DNA of 64,000 bases from Sanghuangporus weigelae (lineage: Eukaryota; Basidiomycota; Agaricomycetes; Hymenochaetales; Hymenochaetaceae): positions 434,001-498,000 of the forward strand of contig CP137330.1 of assembly GCA_033182465.1 (NCBI GenBank), given 5' to 3'. The stretch's first letter is position 1, and every line of letters starts with the position of its first letter. Shown here in pieces: positions 1 to 10,591 of the stretch. Under the pieces are notes generated by a model, which was not told the DNA's origin, searched no databases, and saw nothing but the letters and a program-made list of their open reading frames with translations. A program made the position numbers and the translations under genes.

Positions 1-661
1 TAGCTTCGGTTGTCTGTACCGATGTGAGTATAGCTGCGTAGGTGCGTTGACTCGACTCGATTGTTTGTCCTAGTTGGAGTAGGGCTTCTCGCAGGTTATG
101 GATGTCTTGAACAATCCTTGGCTGATCTAGAGCTGTCCTGTTAAGCTCTCCGACTCTCGTCTCAATCGTCTGTAGTTGTTGTTCCTGGGCCGTAATCCTG
201 TTCCGGATAGCGTTGAGCTCTCGGTCAAGTACTCCGTTCCCGTCTATGACCCGTTGATTGAGTGCCCCTGCTGCTCGATCCAATTCCAGAGTATATCTCT
301 CTAGAGCTGCTACCTGTGCTCCAATTCTTCGAGTAGTTGCTTCTAGTGCTTCGAATCGATCTCCTACTGCTGTCGCGTATGCTCCGGTTGGTAGACTGTT
401 TGACTGCCCCGTGTTTGCAGTTCGTTCTTCCAGTCTTTCAACCCTTTCTTGTAGCCTTCTGATCACTGGTGGATACAATATGCTGTGGTTCGTTGTCGCG
501 TATAGTATGTCGTGATCGCTTTCCAGACTACGTAGCCTGTTGGTGATATGTTGAACTCGTTCGTCGAGGGATCTAGGTGTGAACCTCGTTTGATTATCGT
601 TCGCCCGTTCGTTCGTTCGATGACCGTTACTTCTGTTGTTGGCGTTTCCTGATCGGTTCAT
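1..661 (-). CDS. family A ORF2 (coiled-coil protein), N-terminal part, cut by window edge
   Basis: The frame begins at the ATG at 661 and runs off the left edge. It matches the first 220 residues of the 344-residue ORF2 at 57849-58883, which is rich in heptad-like Leu/Ile/Val spacing. Function unknown; the position between leader and gag is as in the complete copy. Confidence 0.6.
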   Translation of the reverse strand, partial: MNRSGNANNRSNGHRTNERANDNQTRFTPRSLDERVQHITNRLRSLESDHDILYATTNHSILYPPVIRRLQERVERLEERTANTGQSNSLPTGAYATAVGDRFEALEATTRRIGAQVAALERYTLELDRAAGALNQRVIDGNGVLDRELNAIRNRITAQEQQLQTIETRVGELNRTALDQPRIVQDIHNLREALLQLGQTIESSQRTYAAILTSVQTTEA

Positions 662-999
662 GAACTTCGTTTCTCGCCTGATACTTCAGGGTTATTGTTC
701 CTTGGTGCTGTTAACCAAGTAGTTCCTTTCTCGTCGAATGTAGCAATAGTGGAAGGGACTGCTGCTACTTTCGTGGTTGTTGTTTGCGTGCTCCCAACTG
801 CAGGGCTACCAGATGCCTTTGCTATTAGGTACACTTCGTCGTTGTAGGGGTTATGATAGTAGATATGTGATTTAAGTGAATCGGGTTTGTCGTTCTCCAG
901 GATGTGCACTTGTCCTGAGGATTCGATATGGGTACTAGTCTCGAAACTAGTGACGTCGATAGGGACTTGAGGTCGACGGTCCTCGCCTCGATAAAACAC
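658..999 (-). CDS. family A leader ORF (ORF1), copy without ATG
   Basis: This is the copy of the ATG-less leader frame described at 58880-59284. It differs from it by one visible residue near the C-terminus. Its stop codon overlaps the ATG of the next ORF (TGA within ATGA). Confidence 0.45.
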   Translation of the reverse strand: MFYRGEDRRPQVPIDVTSFETSTHIESSGQVHILENDKPDSLKSHIYYHNPYNDEVYLIAKASGSPAVGSTQTTTTKVAAVPSTIATFDEKGTTWLTAPRNNNPEVSGEKRSS

Positions 1000-1060
1000 T
1001 AGCCAAGAACCTTGCCCGTGAGAGGTGGTGGTAAAACTAGCGAGTGATCTTTCGATCCAA

Positions 1061-2572
1061 TGTTAGGGAGTAGGCCCGGGGTTACACCGGTTCAATCCTT
1101 TTGCCTAAGCAGCGGTGTGTTGTGCAGAGGTGATCTTATCTACCCACGTCTGGCTGTACCACGCGGTCCCTTACTAGCCTTCCTAGTCGCGGTCCGAGTT
1201 ATGGATGTTTTCAGATACGAGGTAATAGTAAAGCAGATTGGGATTTCCAAGAGGCGTGATAGTACAAAGCACACAGTAATAGCTCGCTGTAGGGCAAGCT
1301 TTACACCAGTGTGTTAAGAGGATCGAAAGATGGGGAAATGAGGGCCTAATCCTACAACTATTTATGCTCCCAGATATTCCATTTTCCGTCCTATTTCTTA
1401 CTCATCCTGTCTCCACTTTACTCCACTTTCCTCCACTATTACATCTGTTACTTTGTCATCCTGCTGCGCTTCGCTCCACTTTGCTCCAATCTTTGTAAGG
1501 TTGTCTCCACTATGACAGAATTCTTTGGAGTTGCTGACTGAGACAATAGAGGTGGTGCTCCGATATGGAATGCTCCACTGTCAGTACTCCATAACGATGT
1601 CATTGCCGTCATTGAGTGGCATCTTTGCTCTTGGAGCGATGTAGGCTGCTCGGTATGTGATTCTTCGGAATTCATCTCGAGGTCCAGCGAGGGTAAGCAT
1701 AACTCGCACGTCAGTGTTAAGGTGTCGGGTCGGTGTAGAGTATGGTCCAAGGCATATCATGAACTGCATAAGCTCTGCTGGTGGGTTCTGCTGGGTTCTG
1801 GTGACTAGCCATGCTTTGCCTTCGTATCGTATATCTCGAATGTAGCGCCATATCCTTCGTTGTATAAGGAGTTGTAATTGCTTGGTTTCCAGGTTCGCAT
1901 CTCTCGGTAAATAAAGGTTTGCCTGTATCGTAGATGCTGGACATGGTGTGTGCAACTCCGGTCTATACCATCCAATCATTCTCCAAGTTATCGGGTTCGC
2001 AGTTCGAGGGGTCCGAGTTGTGATCGTGAGCTCCTCTCGTTTCTTGGGTACTATTGGGCTTGGTGGATTGGAATGCATTGTATCCTGAAGGTGTCGCTCG
2101 GTTTCGATGTGACAGTCACGCGTACCAACCGTTGCCGTGCATACTAAGTAGTATACTTCATAAAGGACCATGTAAACTCGTGCACAGACTTGACAGTGCT
2201 GAAATGCCAGTGAGGTCTCCATAAACCTTATTAGCCTTTAGCCTTTTAGCGTTTAGGCTCTAGTAGTTGTGCTTCTGGACTTCTAAGAAGTTTGATCGCT
2301 TCTTTTGATCGAGGTCGCTCTGGTTGCTTGGTCGGCGGCGTTAGAGTGGTAGTCCGCGGTAATAGGCGGTCGGCGGTGTTAGCTGTTAGCGGGATTACGT
2401 ATCCGCTTCGGTGCTTCTAGCGCTCGGGTGGTAACGGGTTACTGTTGCCTAGGCCGCTCGATTGCTTGGGCCTTTGATAGCTGGCTTGGTTACCGGTCGC
2501 GTTTGGAAAGCTGATCGTGTAGATCTGTTGATCGCGTTGATCCTGATGCGAGATTTTGAGCGGATCCTTTCA
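1061..2572 (-). repeat. LTR of family A (5' LTR of the cut element)
   Basis: This 1512-bp LTR has the same ends as the LTRs at 7743-9254, 48488-49999 and 59283-60794. In element sense it holds U3 with a 213-codon ORF (1581-2222), a TATA-like box, and an R-U5 tail of about 271 bp ending at 1061. Confidence 0.92.
1581..2222 (-). CDS. U3-encoded ORF of family A LTR, 213 codons, unknown function
   Basis: The open frame starts at an ATG and lies wholly in U3, upstream of the inferred RNA start, in the sense of the element. The N-terminus has a Cys-x2-Cys motif (CQVC, residues 10-13) followed by an aromatic, helix-like stretch and further Cys and His residues. The C-terminal two thirds is mixed and charged. 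I recognise no known domain. The same 213-residue protein is encoded in the LTRs at 7743, 48488 and 59283. It would be expressed from the 3' LTR part of the element RNA or from a promoter inside U3. Evidence that it is a real protein is given under the copy at 59803-60444. Confidence 0.6.
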   Translation of the reverse strand: METSLAFQHCQVCARVYMVLYEVYYLVCTATVGTRDCHIETERHLQDTMHSNPPSPIVPKKREELTITTRTPRTANPITWRMIGWYRPELHTPCPASTIQANLYLPRDANLETKQLQLLIQRRIWRYIRDIRYEGKAWLVTRTQQNPPAELMQFMICLGPYSTPTRHLNTDVRVMLTLAGPRDEFRRITYRAAYIAPRAKMPLNDGNDIVMEY

Positions 2573-2863
2573 TCATCTGACCCTTATCGCATCAGTTTCA
2601 CACTCCTTGCTATGATTTCATCTTGTTTCACAGTTTCCTATAGTCCACTAGACTTCTGTCTTGTCGGTTTCACGCTCCTTGTTGTGGTTTTATTGCATTT
2701 CATCTCACATCTTGTCACGATCCTCCCCCAGTCCCAGATCAGTCGTTTTGTACATGTTTTGGACCCACATAGTCTATAAAACCCGTCCAGATGTCGTAGT
2801 TTTTAGATAGCGAATACCAGAGATCTGTTCAGTGCACACATCTTACGTTCCGAAGCCTCTCAG
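2573..2863. other. spacer between two family A LTRs, no feature seen
   Basis: This 291-bp single-copy stretch separates the first LTR from the solo LTR starting at 2864. Its last five bases (CTCAG, 2859-2863) are the left target duplication of that solo LTR. I see no gene or repeat in it. Confidence 0.6.
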
Positions 2864-3797
2864 TGTTAGGGAGTAGGCCCGGGGTTACACCGGTTCGATC
2901 CTTTTGCCTAAGCAGTGGTGTGTTGTGCAGAGGTGATCTTATCTACCCACGTCTGGCTGTACCACGCGGTCCCTTACTAGCCTTCCTAGTCGCGGTCCGA
3001 GTTATGGATGCTTTCAGATACGAGGTGATAGTAAAGCAGATTGGAATTTCCAAGAAGCGTGATAGTACAAAGCACACAGTAATAGCTCGCTGTAGGGCAA
3101 GCTTTACACCAGTGTGTTAAGAGGATCGAAAGATGGAGAAATGAGGGCCTAATCCTACAGCTATTTATGCTCCCAGATATTCCATTTTCCATCCTATTTC
3201 TTACTCATCCTGTCTCCACTTTACTTCACTTTTCTCCACCATTACATCTGTTCCTTTGTCATCCTGCTGCGCTTCGCTCCACTTTGCTCCAATCTTTGTA
3301 AGGTCGTCTCCACTATGATAGCATTCTGTGGAGTTGCTGACTGAGACAATAGGAGTGGTGTTCTGATGTGGAACGCTCCGCTGTCAGTACTCCATAACGA
3401 TGTCATTGCCGTCATTAATTGGCATCCTTGCTCTTGGAGTGATGTAGGCTGCTTGGTATGTGATTCTTCGGAATTCATCTCAAGGTCCGGCGAGGGTAAG
3501 CATAACTCGCACGTCAGTGTTAAAGTGTCGGGTCAGTGTTGAGTATGGTCCAAGGCATATCATGAACTGCATAAGCTCTGCTGGCGGGTTCTGCTGGGTT
3601 CTGGTGACTAGCCATGCTTTGCCTTCATATCGTATATCTCGAATGTAATGCCATATCCTTCGTTGTATAAGGAGTTGTAATTGCTTGGTTTCCAGGTTTG
3701 CATCTCTCGGTAAATAAAGGTTTGCCTGTATTGTAGATGCTGGACATGGTGTGTGCAACTCCGGCCTATACCATCCAATCATTCTCCAGGTTATCAG

Positions 3798-5336
3798 TGT
3801 TAGGACCAGTGTTTTTAGACGAGGTGGTCAGTCTAAGCGTACCGGAACAAGTCCCTGCTTATTCCTTCTGATGATAATTGATTGGAGACGGAACGAAGGT
3901 TATAGATGTACTACTTTAGAAGCGAGCGATAGGCTCAAGCTTGACCTCAGTAGTGGAACAGGGTTTCAATCAAAGGGTACAGTTTTCGATTGAGAGTACA
4001 AAATAATTTTGCTGAGGGACAATGCCCCGCTCAGCTGGCCCTTAAATAACCTATTTACTAAATAGTACCGACTACCTATTACTACCGACTACAGCCTTGC
4101 TATTGGTCTAGACAATATGTTTTCTCTGACACCAGTACTCTACTCTGGTGCCAACACCGATACTTTCCTCTAGTGTTGAATCACAATACTTCTACCATAT
4201 TAGGAGGGTTTGTTTGAGTCCTACTACCCCGATGCTTCGAGAAGCTTCTTCCGTGCTTCCTCCGATCTGCAATCGTTATCACATGTTAATCTCTCCTTAT
4301 CTTTACCCCGCGATCCTTCTCCGTTCCCAGACGGGTTCCCATGATAGTTGCCAAGCTATCGCTTCTGTGGCGCTCCGTTCCCGGGCCGAGCTTCTGCCGC
4401 TTAATCCTCGATCATGGGGGAGATAGTGATATCAGGGTTAGAGATCGGCAGAGCTTGCCGATCTTCTCCCGGCGCATGAGTGTACTCCGCTACACTCCTT
4501 CTGTGCCTCGCCGCGACTTCGATGTCCGATAGTTGTAGTCCTGGGCCCGTGGTTAGCCGTAGCCTCTGTCCAAAGTGCTCGCGGCCATTCCACTCATCAA
4601 CTGTAATTACCCCTGGCTCTGACGCTCGCCAAGCCTGCATCAAGCGTTCTATCGCTTCTTCCGTAAGATGTTCAATGTCCGAAGGTGGCCGCTTGTAAAC
4701 TGGCCAATCTACTTCCACTGCCGTGTGACTGCACAAGGTCTGGTGCCGATGCTGATTGATCCAAGCTCGCACGCCGACCTTTAATGCATAGACATCCCTA
4801 TCGCTAAGCCATATGGATACCTCATGGTCGTATGCACTCATTCCGTGGTTCGGTAATGGTTGGTCTTCTGTTCGTTCCGAGGGTCCGGGCTTATGCCGAA
4901 TCTTGACATCGGCTGCTTCCCTTGACACTAACCGTTCCGTGAAGTTCTTCATGAGCCATTCCGCAAGTACCCAGCTTCGTTGGTAGGCCAAGTAACAATT
5001 GGCGCACACCAAGCTCTCATGTACAAATCTTCTAGTTGCACCACGCCGATAATGTCTTCGTTGCAGGAGTTCCGTATACCTTGCGATATTCCTTTCTTCC
5101 ATCACCGCCAGACTGCGTTCCGGCGGTGGAGTATGTCCAATGTGCATATTAGTTAGTCCTAATTGCAAATCATTAGAGTCCTCCGTGTCTTCTCCAGACG
5201 ATCCATGGTTTGCTACTCTTGAGTCGCCACCACTGTTCTGCCGTAGTAGCCTTTCCAAATAGTCTTGATTTGGCATCGCAACTCGGTGTGTAAAATTTAG
5301 CCCACGCCGTATTAGATAACCACAATTTTCGTAACA
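3798..5336 (-). mobile_element. solo LTR of family B, nested in the old LTR A
   Basis: This 1539-bp LTR has the same length and ends as the LTRs of the complete element at 25570-37771, read on the opposite strand. It is flanked by the 5-bp duplication ATCAG (3793-3797 and 5337-5341). The few differences from the complete copy mark it as fairly young. Confidence 0.95.
4401..5276 (-). CDS. U3-encoded ORF of family B in the solo LTR, 291 codons
   Basis: This is the same frame as the 303-codon ORF at 25594-26505, read here from the internal ATG. The 291 residues differ from the complete-element copy at four positions that I can see. Unknown function; see 36257-37168 for a description. Confidence 0.5.
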   Translation of the reverse strand: MPNQDYLERLLRQNSGGDSRVANHGSSGEDTEDSNDLQLGLTNMHIGHTPPPERSLAVMEERNIARYTELLQRRHYRRGATRRFVHESLVCANCYLAYQRSWVLAEWLMKNFTERLVSREAADVKIRHKPGPSERTEDQPLPNHGMSAYDHEVSIWLSDRDVYALKVGVRAWINQHRHQTLCSHTAVEVDWPVYKRPPSDIEHLTEEAIERLMQAWRASEPGVITVDEWNGREHFGQRLRLTTGPGLQLSDIEVAARHRRSVAEYTHAPGEDRQALPISNPDITISPMIED

Positions 5337-7254
5337 ATCAGGTTCGCAGTTTGAGGGGTTCGAGTTGTGATCGTGAGTTCCTCTCGTTTCTTGGGTACTA
5401 CTGGGTTTGGTGGATTGGAATGCATTGTATCTTGAAGGTGTCGCTCAGTTTCGATGTGACAGTCACGTGTACCAACTGTTGACGTGCATACTAAGTAGTA
5501 TACTTCATAAAGGACCATGTAAACTCGTGCACAGACTTGACAGTGCTGAAATGCCAGTGAGGTCTCCATAAACCTTGTTAGCCTTTAGCCTTTTAGCGTT
5601 TAGGCTTTAGTAGTTGTGCTTCTGGACTTCTAAGAAGTTTGATCGCTTCTTTTGATCGAGGTCGCTCTGGTTGCTTGGTCGGCGGTGTTAGAGTGGTAGT
5701 CCGTGGTGAAACTCCTTGGAACTGTCTGTTAGCAGAGGAGTGTCGCAGTTCTGTTGGGGGCTGTTCTGTAAGATTGAGATGAATGGAATAGCAGAAGGGT
5801 GACTATAGGCCAAAGCTGGGGTGATTCCGAAGGGTTGAGCTAGGTTCCGAAGCGGTTTCGGAGGGGATGAGTGAGTTGAGATTAAAGGCTGCTGAAAGCA
5901 TGCGAGGGTGGGGATTTGAGCGGAGAAAAGAAGCCGAGAAGCAAGCGGGAGAAGTCGAGGCGAGGGGGATCGGCGGTGGCGATACGATGGTACGAACGAT
6001 GTCCTCACAGGTAACCCTTCGATGGATTCGAACCCTGGGGAGTAATGACGATGAGACGAAGCTTGGGACGATATTTCCGAAGCTTAGAACGAAGCTAGAG
6101 TGATCCTACGAGGATCCGATACGATGCGACGGGATGCGATGAAACGCGAGGTGTTGCGCAGCGTAACGATGCGATACGACGCGGAACAGAGCGGGGGGGG
6201 ACGAGAGTTGAATAAAGGGACCAGTAAGTTGCGGGTAGAGACTCTAACAGCAATGCGAGTCGAACTGAGCACACTGATCTCGGAACACGACTGCTAGGCA
6301 GGGGTCTCGGGACGAATGAAACAGAACTATCGTATATTTGATAGAGGCAAGAGTGGCAAAGTGAGTACAGTGAGAGTCGAAGTGTTTCGACTGTAGCAAG
6401 GAGAGAAGACGAGTAGGACTAGAACTGGGCTTTCTGGTCCAGACTTGACTCCTGTACTGATTTGTGGGCCGGACTGAACTGAACTCCCCTACACAAATAG
6501 ATCGTCTATTTATAACATTGTCCATCCTGAGCCTTCGAAGCATCAGGGACCATAAACGAAGAGAAGTCGGAAGGCATATCTCAAAGGGGAGCATGGAGAA
6601 CAAAAGACAAGGTGAACATATCTGGAAAGTGGCAAGCACATAGATCATGGGGCATAAAACAAAATATGAGCGCATATAGAACATAGAGGGGAGAAGTTGG
6701 AGCGCATTGCATCGGATCGAAGCTTGGGAGGCATCGGGCGTCAGTCCCGAGTCTCACAATTCAAATCTTGGGCTTGGGACTGATAAGACGAGTCGGCTGA
6801 GCCTTCCTTTGTGGAGTCGACTGGGTGGCTCAGGCGTCTGATCTGCTATCCTTGAGTGATTTCCAACATCGTAAGTTTTTCCCCGGCGGCAGTCCAATGC
6901 GTGAGGCTGTAATAGATCACTCCGCTTTGAATCATGTTGATCCGCTGTAGACTATCAGACCCTCTTAAGCAGCGGCGAAGGCGACGGCGTTCGACCACAG
7001 AGAGGCGTCGGCGGTGTCAAAGATCGGAGAGGTAAGAAGGGATCCAACTCGTGGCTAGACCTCCTGGACAGCTTGGTGCCGTGGGGGACAATTTGACCCG
7101 GAAGCACTGCTGCCGATCGGGATGCGCGCTCAGTCGTGGGGAGAGCTCAATCGTAAGGGCTATGGTATGATCCGCGTATAAAGGGGACGCCGCCAATAAT
7201 GTACGAGACAAAGCCGCCGACGAGTCAAGATGTCGGCGTCGCGAATAAGCAATA

Positions 7255-7416
7255 GAGCGACGGTGTCGTCGATTGTCAAGAGGGCGATGGCGCTGCCGAT
7301 TCCCAGGAGAGCGGCGGGGTCGCTGATTACCAGGAGAGCGACGGTGTCGCCGAGTGTCAAGAGGGCGATGGCGCTGCCGATTCCCAGGACGGGGGATAGC
7401 TCTGCCGATCACTTGC
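7255..7416. repeat. two tandem copies of an 81-bp GC-rich unit in LTR E
   Basis: The motif GAGCGACGGTGTCG starts at 7255 and again at 7336, and the segment ending GCTGCCGATTCCCAGGA recurs with the same 81-bp period. Shorter half-length echoes lie inside each unit. Confidence 0.7.
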
Positions 7417-7742
7417 GCAGTGGCGAGTGAGCACGTGCCCCTGTTATTCCCTTAAACGGGGGCGGTGTCTTGTGTCGGCACACGATCTTCGGCAGAGGCG
7501 ATAGAGAGCAAAAGGGCTAATAGAGACGAGAGGAGTGCACTGAGATCTATTCTGAACTACTGCTTCTGAACACTACATACATGAGGTCTATATATACTGG
7601 GGAATGCTGGGGAAGAGCGTCACAGAGGCGGCGACAGTGACGGCGCGTCACAGGCGCGCAATCGGTGCGGACCCGAAGATCGGGGCGCGCCGCGAAGCTG
7701 CCAAGACACGGGCGCGCGCTGATCGGGCTGGCGGTGATTGGC

Positions 7743-9254
7743 TGAAAGGATCCGCTCAAAATCTCGCATCAGGATCAACGCGATCAACAGATCTACACGA
7801 TCAGCTTTCCAAACGCGACCGGTAACCAAGCCAGCTATCAAAGGCCCAAGCAATCGAGCGGCCTAGGCAACAGTAACCCGTTACCACCCGAGCGCTAGAA
7901 GCACCGAAGCGGATACGTAATCCCGCTAACAGCTAACACCGCCGACCGCCTATTACCGCGGACTACCACTCTAACGCCGCCGACCAAGCAACCAGAGCGA
8001 CCTCGATCAAAAGAAGCGATCAAACTTCTTAGAAGTCCAGAAGCACAACTACTAAAGCCTAAACGCTAAAAGGCTAAAGGCTAATAAGGTTTATGGAGAC
8101 CTCACTGGCATTTCAGCACTGTCAAGTCTGTGCACGAGTTTACATGGTCCTTTATGAAGTATACTACTTAGTATGCACGGCAACGGTTGGTACGCGTGAC
8201 TGTCACATCGAAACCGAGCGACACCTTCAGGATACAATGCATTCCAATCCACCAAGCCCAATAGTACCCAAGAAACGAGAGGAACTCACGATCACAACTC
8301 GGACCCCTCGAACTGCGAACCCGATAACTTGGAGAATGATTGGATGGTATAGACCGGAGTTGCACACACCATGTCCAGCATCTACGATACAGGCAAACCT
8401 TTATTTACCGAGAGATGCGAACCTGGAAACCAAGCAATTACAACTCCTTATACAACGAAGGATATGGCGCTACATTCGAGATATACGATACGAAGGCAAA
8501 GCATGGCTAGTCACCAGAACCCAGCAGAACCCACCAGCAGAGCTTATGCAGTTCATGATATGCCTTGGACCATACTCTACACCGACCCGACACCTTAACA
8601 CTGACGTGCGAGTTATGCTTACCCTCGCTGGACCTCGAGATGAATTCCGAAGAATCACATACCGAGCAGCCTACATCGCTCCAAGAGCAAAGATGCCACT
8701 CAATGACGGCAATGACATCGTTATGGAGTACTGACAGCGGAGCATTCCATATCGGAGCACCACCTCTATTGTCTCAGTCAGCAACTCCAAAGAATTCTGT
8801 CATAGTGGAGACGACCTTACAAAGATTGGAGCAAAGTGGAGCGAAGCGCAGCAGGATGACAAAGGAACAGATGTAATGGTGGAGGAAAGTGGAGTAAAGT
8901 GGAGACAGGATGAGTAAGAAATAGGACGGAAAATGGAATATCTGGGAGCATAAATAGTTGTAGGATTAGGCCCTCATTTCCCCATCTTTCGATCCTCTTA
9001 ACACACTGGTGTAAAGCTTGCCCTACAGCGAGCTATTACTGTGTGCTTTGTACTATCACGCCTCTTGGAAATCCCAATCTGCTTTACTATTACCTCGTAT
9101 CTGAAAACATCCATAACTCGGACCGCGACTAGGAAGGCTAGTAAGGGACCGCGTGGTACAGCCAGACGTGGGTAGATAAGATCACCTCTGCACAACACAC
9201 CGCTGCTTAGGCAAAAGGATTGAACCGGTGTAACCCCGGGCCTACTCCCTAACA
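7743..9254 (+). mobile_element. young solo LTR of family A
   Basis: This is a full-length 1512-bp LTR in plus orientation with the 5-bp duplication TTGGC on both sides (7738-7742, 9255-9259). It is nearly identical to the LTR at 1061-2572 and keeps the intact 213-codon U3 ORF. In this orientation the TATA-like box is at 8949-8957 and the self-primer sequence at 8984-8995. It is the innermost layer of the nest. Confidence 0.96.
8093..8734 (+). CDS. U3-encoded ORF of family A in the young solo LTR, 213 codons
   Basis: The frame is identical in translation to those at 1581-2222, 49008-49649 and 59803-60444. It lies in U3, upstream of the TATA-like box. Unknown function; an isolated solo LTR could still express it only if U3 has its own promoter. 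Confidence 0.5.
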   Translation: METSLAFQHCQVCARVYMVLYEVYYLVCTATVGTRDCHIETERHLQDTMHSNPPSPIVPKKREELTITTRTPRTANPITWRMIGWYRPELHTPCPASTIQANLYLPRDANLETKQLQLLIQRRIWRYIRDIRYEGKAWLVTRTQQNPPAELMQFMICLGPYSTPTRHLNTDVRVMLTLAGPRDEFRRITYRAAYIAPRAKMPLNDGNDIVMEY

Positions 9255-10094
9255 TTGGCACTGCGCATCATCATCGGGCGCGCTCGGATCGCTAAGTGGT
9301 CGCACCACACGAATATGAAACGTCAGGGGAGGCAATAATACTAAAAGGGGAATACGCGAGTGGCCGCCGCGTCCGACAATCGGACTCGGCGCACGAAGCA
9401 GCATAGTATGAACATGAAACGTGGTACCTGGGACCTTGTAAAACCACTACCCGACGTCGGATAAGCCAATCAACAGGAGCCGACGAATATTCCATCGGCT
9501 ATACGGTTCGATATCCTTCCGCCGCCGTAGCTGATACATCCGCTGCAACGTTCCAGGCGCCCGCGTATCAGAAAGTGCGGCTGGCCAAGCGTACTCGGTT
9601 TGGGAAGTCTTCGAAGGACGGGGGGCGGCGGACGTATTGGTTGAGCCGCGAATCAAAGAGCGGCGGTTTGGAGGGTCTTAAGGAGCGGCGGAGGTGTAGC
9701 GGTCGGCGCACGATGGTATACTGTACAGAGTACTGAGGGGCCTGTACCGACGTACCGGTACAGGCAAGTGCGGCGCACTACACCGCGCCGGATTAAACTG
9801 TTACAACGCGGAACATAGCGGAATGTGTGTCACGTGCGTGATTTCGGACCTAGCGTGTCATTGCTTCTTACAGCAGTACTAGGCGGTCAGCGGTGTTAGC
9901 TGTTAGTGGGATTACGTATCCGCTTTGGTACTTCTAGCACTCAGGTGGTAACGGGTTACTGTTGCCTAGGCCGCTCGATCGCTTGGGCCTGTGATAGCTG
10001 GCTTGGTTACTAGTCACATTTGGAAAGCTGATCGTGTAGATCTGTTGATCACGTCGATCCTGATACGAGATTTTGAGCGGATCCTTTCACTCAG

Positions 10095-10591
10095 ACCGTC
10101 CCGACCGACTCTGTCATTCATAGAAAGTCGTAGTATCCACTTTGGGTGCCTCGTCTTCCTTGTCTAGACTAGTCCGGATGTCCCGGAAGTGACTTGGATA
10201 CACTCAGCTTGTCTTCTTTCTCCATCAACTCATCTCCAAGGTGATCAAGCCGCCAAAGAATTCACTCAGTTCACCGCAGCACATCTGGATTGGTCTCCCT
10301 AGACGGTCATTGAGTATCATATCTTGCCTACATGTATTCGCTCCCCCTTTTCTTCCCTTTTTAGATAGCTCACCCCGACCGTTCTGGCCACAGCTATTCT
10401 GACTGACCACAGTTCCCACAGAGTAGACTGGAAGTCTCGGTCTATCTCAGGGAAGTCTTCCAGATCACCCTTCCTTGTTTGGTTACCCCAATCCGTTCTC
10501 GCTCGCTCCCTATAGGATCAAACACCCTAGCCTGCTAGGATCACACCTACAGACCTAGTCCGATCGTCCACCCACCCTATCGATCATACAC
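10095..10591. other. single-copy spacer, no gene seen
   Basis: About 500 bp of pyrimidine-rich sequence lies between two LTR A fragments. Short open frames exist on both strands, none longer than 65 codons and none recognised. Confidence 0.5.

Larger units (their letters stand above)
1..2572 (-). mobile_element. Gypsy LTR retrotransposon, family A, 5' end only (cut by window edge)
   Basis: The stretch 1-1060 is nearly identical to 58222-59282 of the complete family A element, and 1061-2572 is a 1512-bp LTR in the same orientation starting TG and ending CA when read on either strand. Since the element reads leftward, this is its 5' LTR and the body runs off the window. The self-primer-binding site (1047-1058) is present two bases beyond the LTR. 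The bases after the LTR are TCATC; the partner duplication would lie outside the window. The copy looks young. Seen: sequence identity and structure. Inferred: that the rest of the element continues to the left. Confidence 0.9.
6946..9782. mobile_element. solo LTR-like element E (about 1320 bp), nested in LTR C
   Basis: It begins TGTAGACT and ends CACTACA, with a perfect 4-bp duplication CCGC (6942-6945 and 9783-9786). It is interrupted by the solo LTR A at 7743-9254. It has no ORF resembling a polyprotein, so I read it as a solo LTR of a third family with 4-bp duplications; the ends resemble those of family D. It carries two copies of an 81-bp repeat (7255-7416) and a TATA-like sequence near 7591. 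Confidence 0.7.
5707..9872 (-). mobile_element. solo LTR of family C (old), nested in LTR A and split by LTR E
   Basis: The pieces 5707-6941 and 9787-9872 are a diverged reverse complement of the family C LTR at 42125-43469: the same TGAA/TTCA-type ends, the same CpG-rich interior, and a shared segment near 6060-6110. The flanking 4 bases are GTGG (5703-5706) and GCAG (9873-9876), each one transition from GCGG, the sequence expected in an intact LTR A at this site. It is the older of the two C copies. Confidence 0.75.
2864..10089 (-). mobile_element. solo LTR of family A (old), split by nested insertions
   Basis: LTR A sequence is found at 2864-3797, 5342-5706 and 9873-10089, in order and without loss, with other elements between. 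The flanks are a perfect 5-bp duplication, CTCAG at 2859-2863 and 10090-10094, so the three pieces are one solo LTR inserted at one event. Inserts: solo LTR B (3798-5336) and solo LTR C (5707-9872), the latter holding LTR E, which holds a young solo LTR A. The U3 ORF is broken by the insertions. Compared with young copies, most C-to-T and G-to-A changes are at CpG. Confidence 0.9.

Noticed and set aside
1657-2147. Open frames on the strand opposite the U3 ORF, repeated in every LTR A
   Set aside because: They recur because the LTR recurs; changes in the older LTR are third-base changes of the sense ORF, which alter the antisense frames freely.
6010-6040. A tRNA gene suggested by TTCGAACCC-type sequence
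   Set aside because: No acceptor stem, anticodon arm or A box around it; it is a motif in LTR C.
9292-9656. Short open frames in 9292-9656
   Set aside because: They lie in LTR E, overlap each other and have no recognised similarity.
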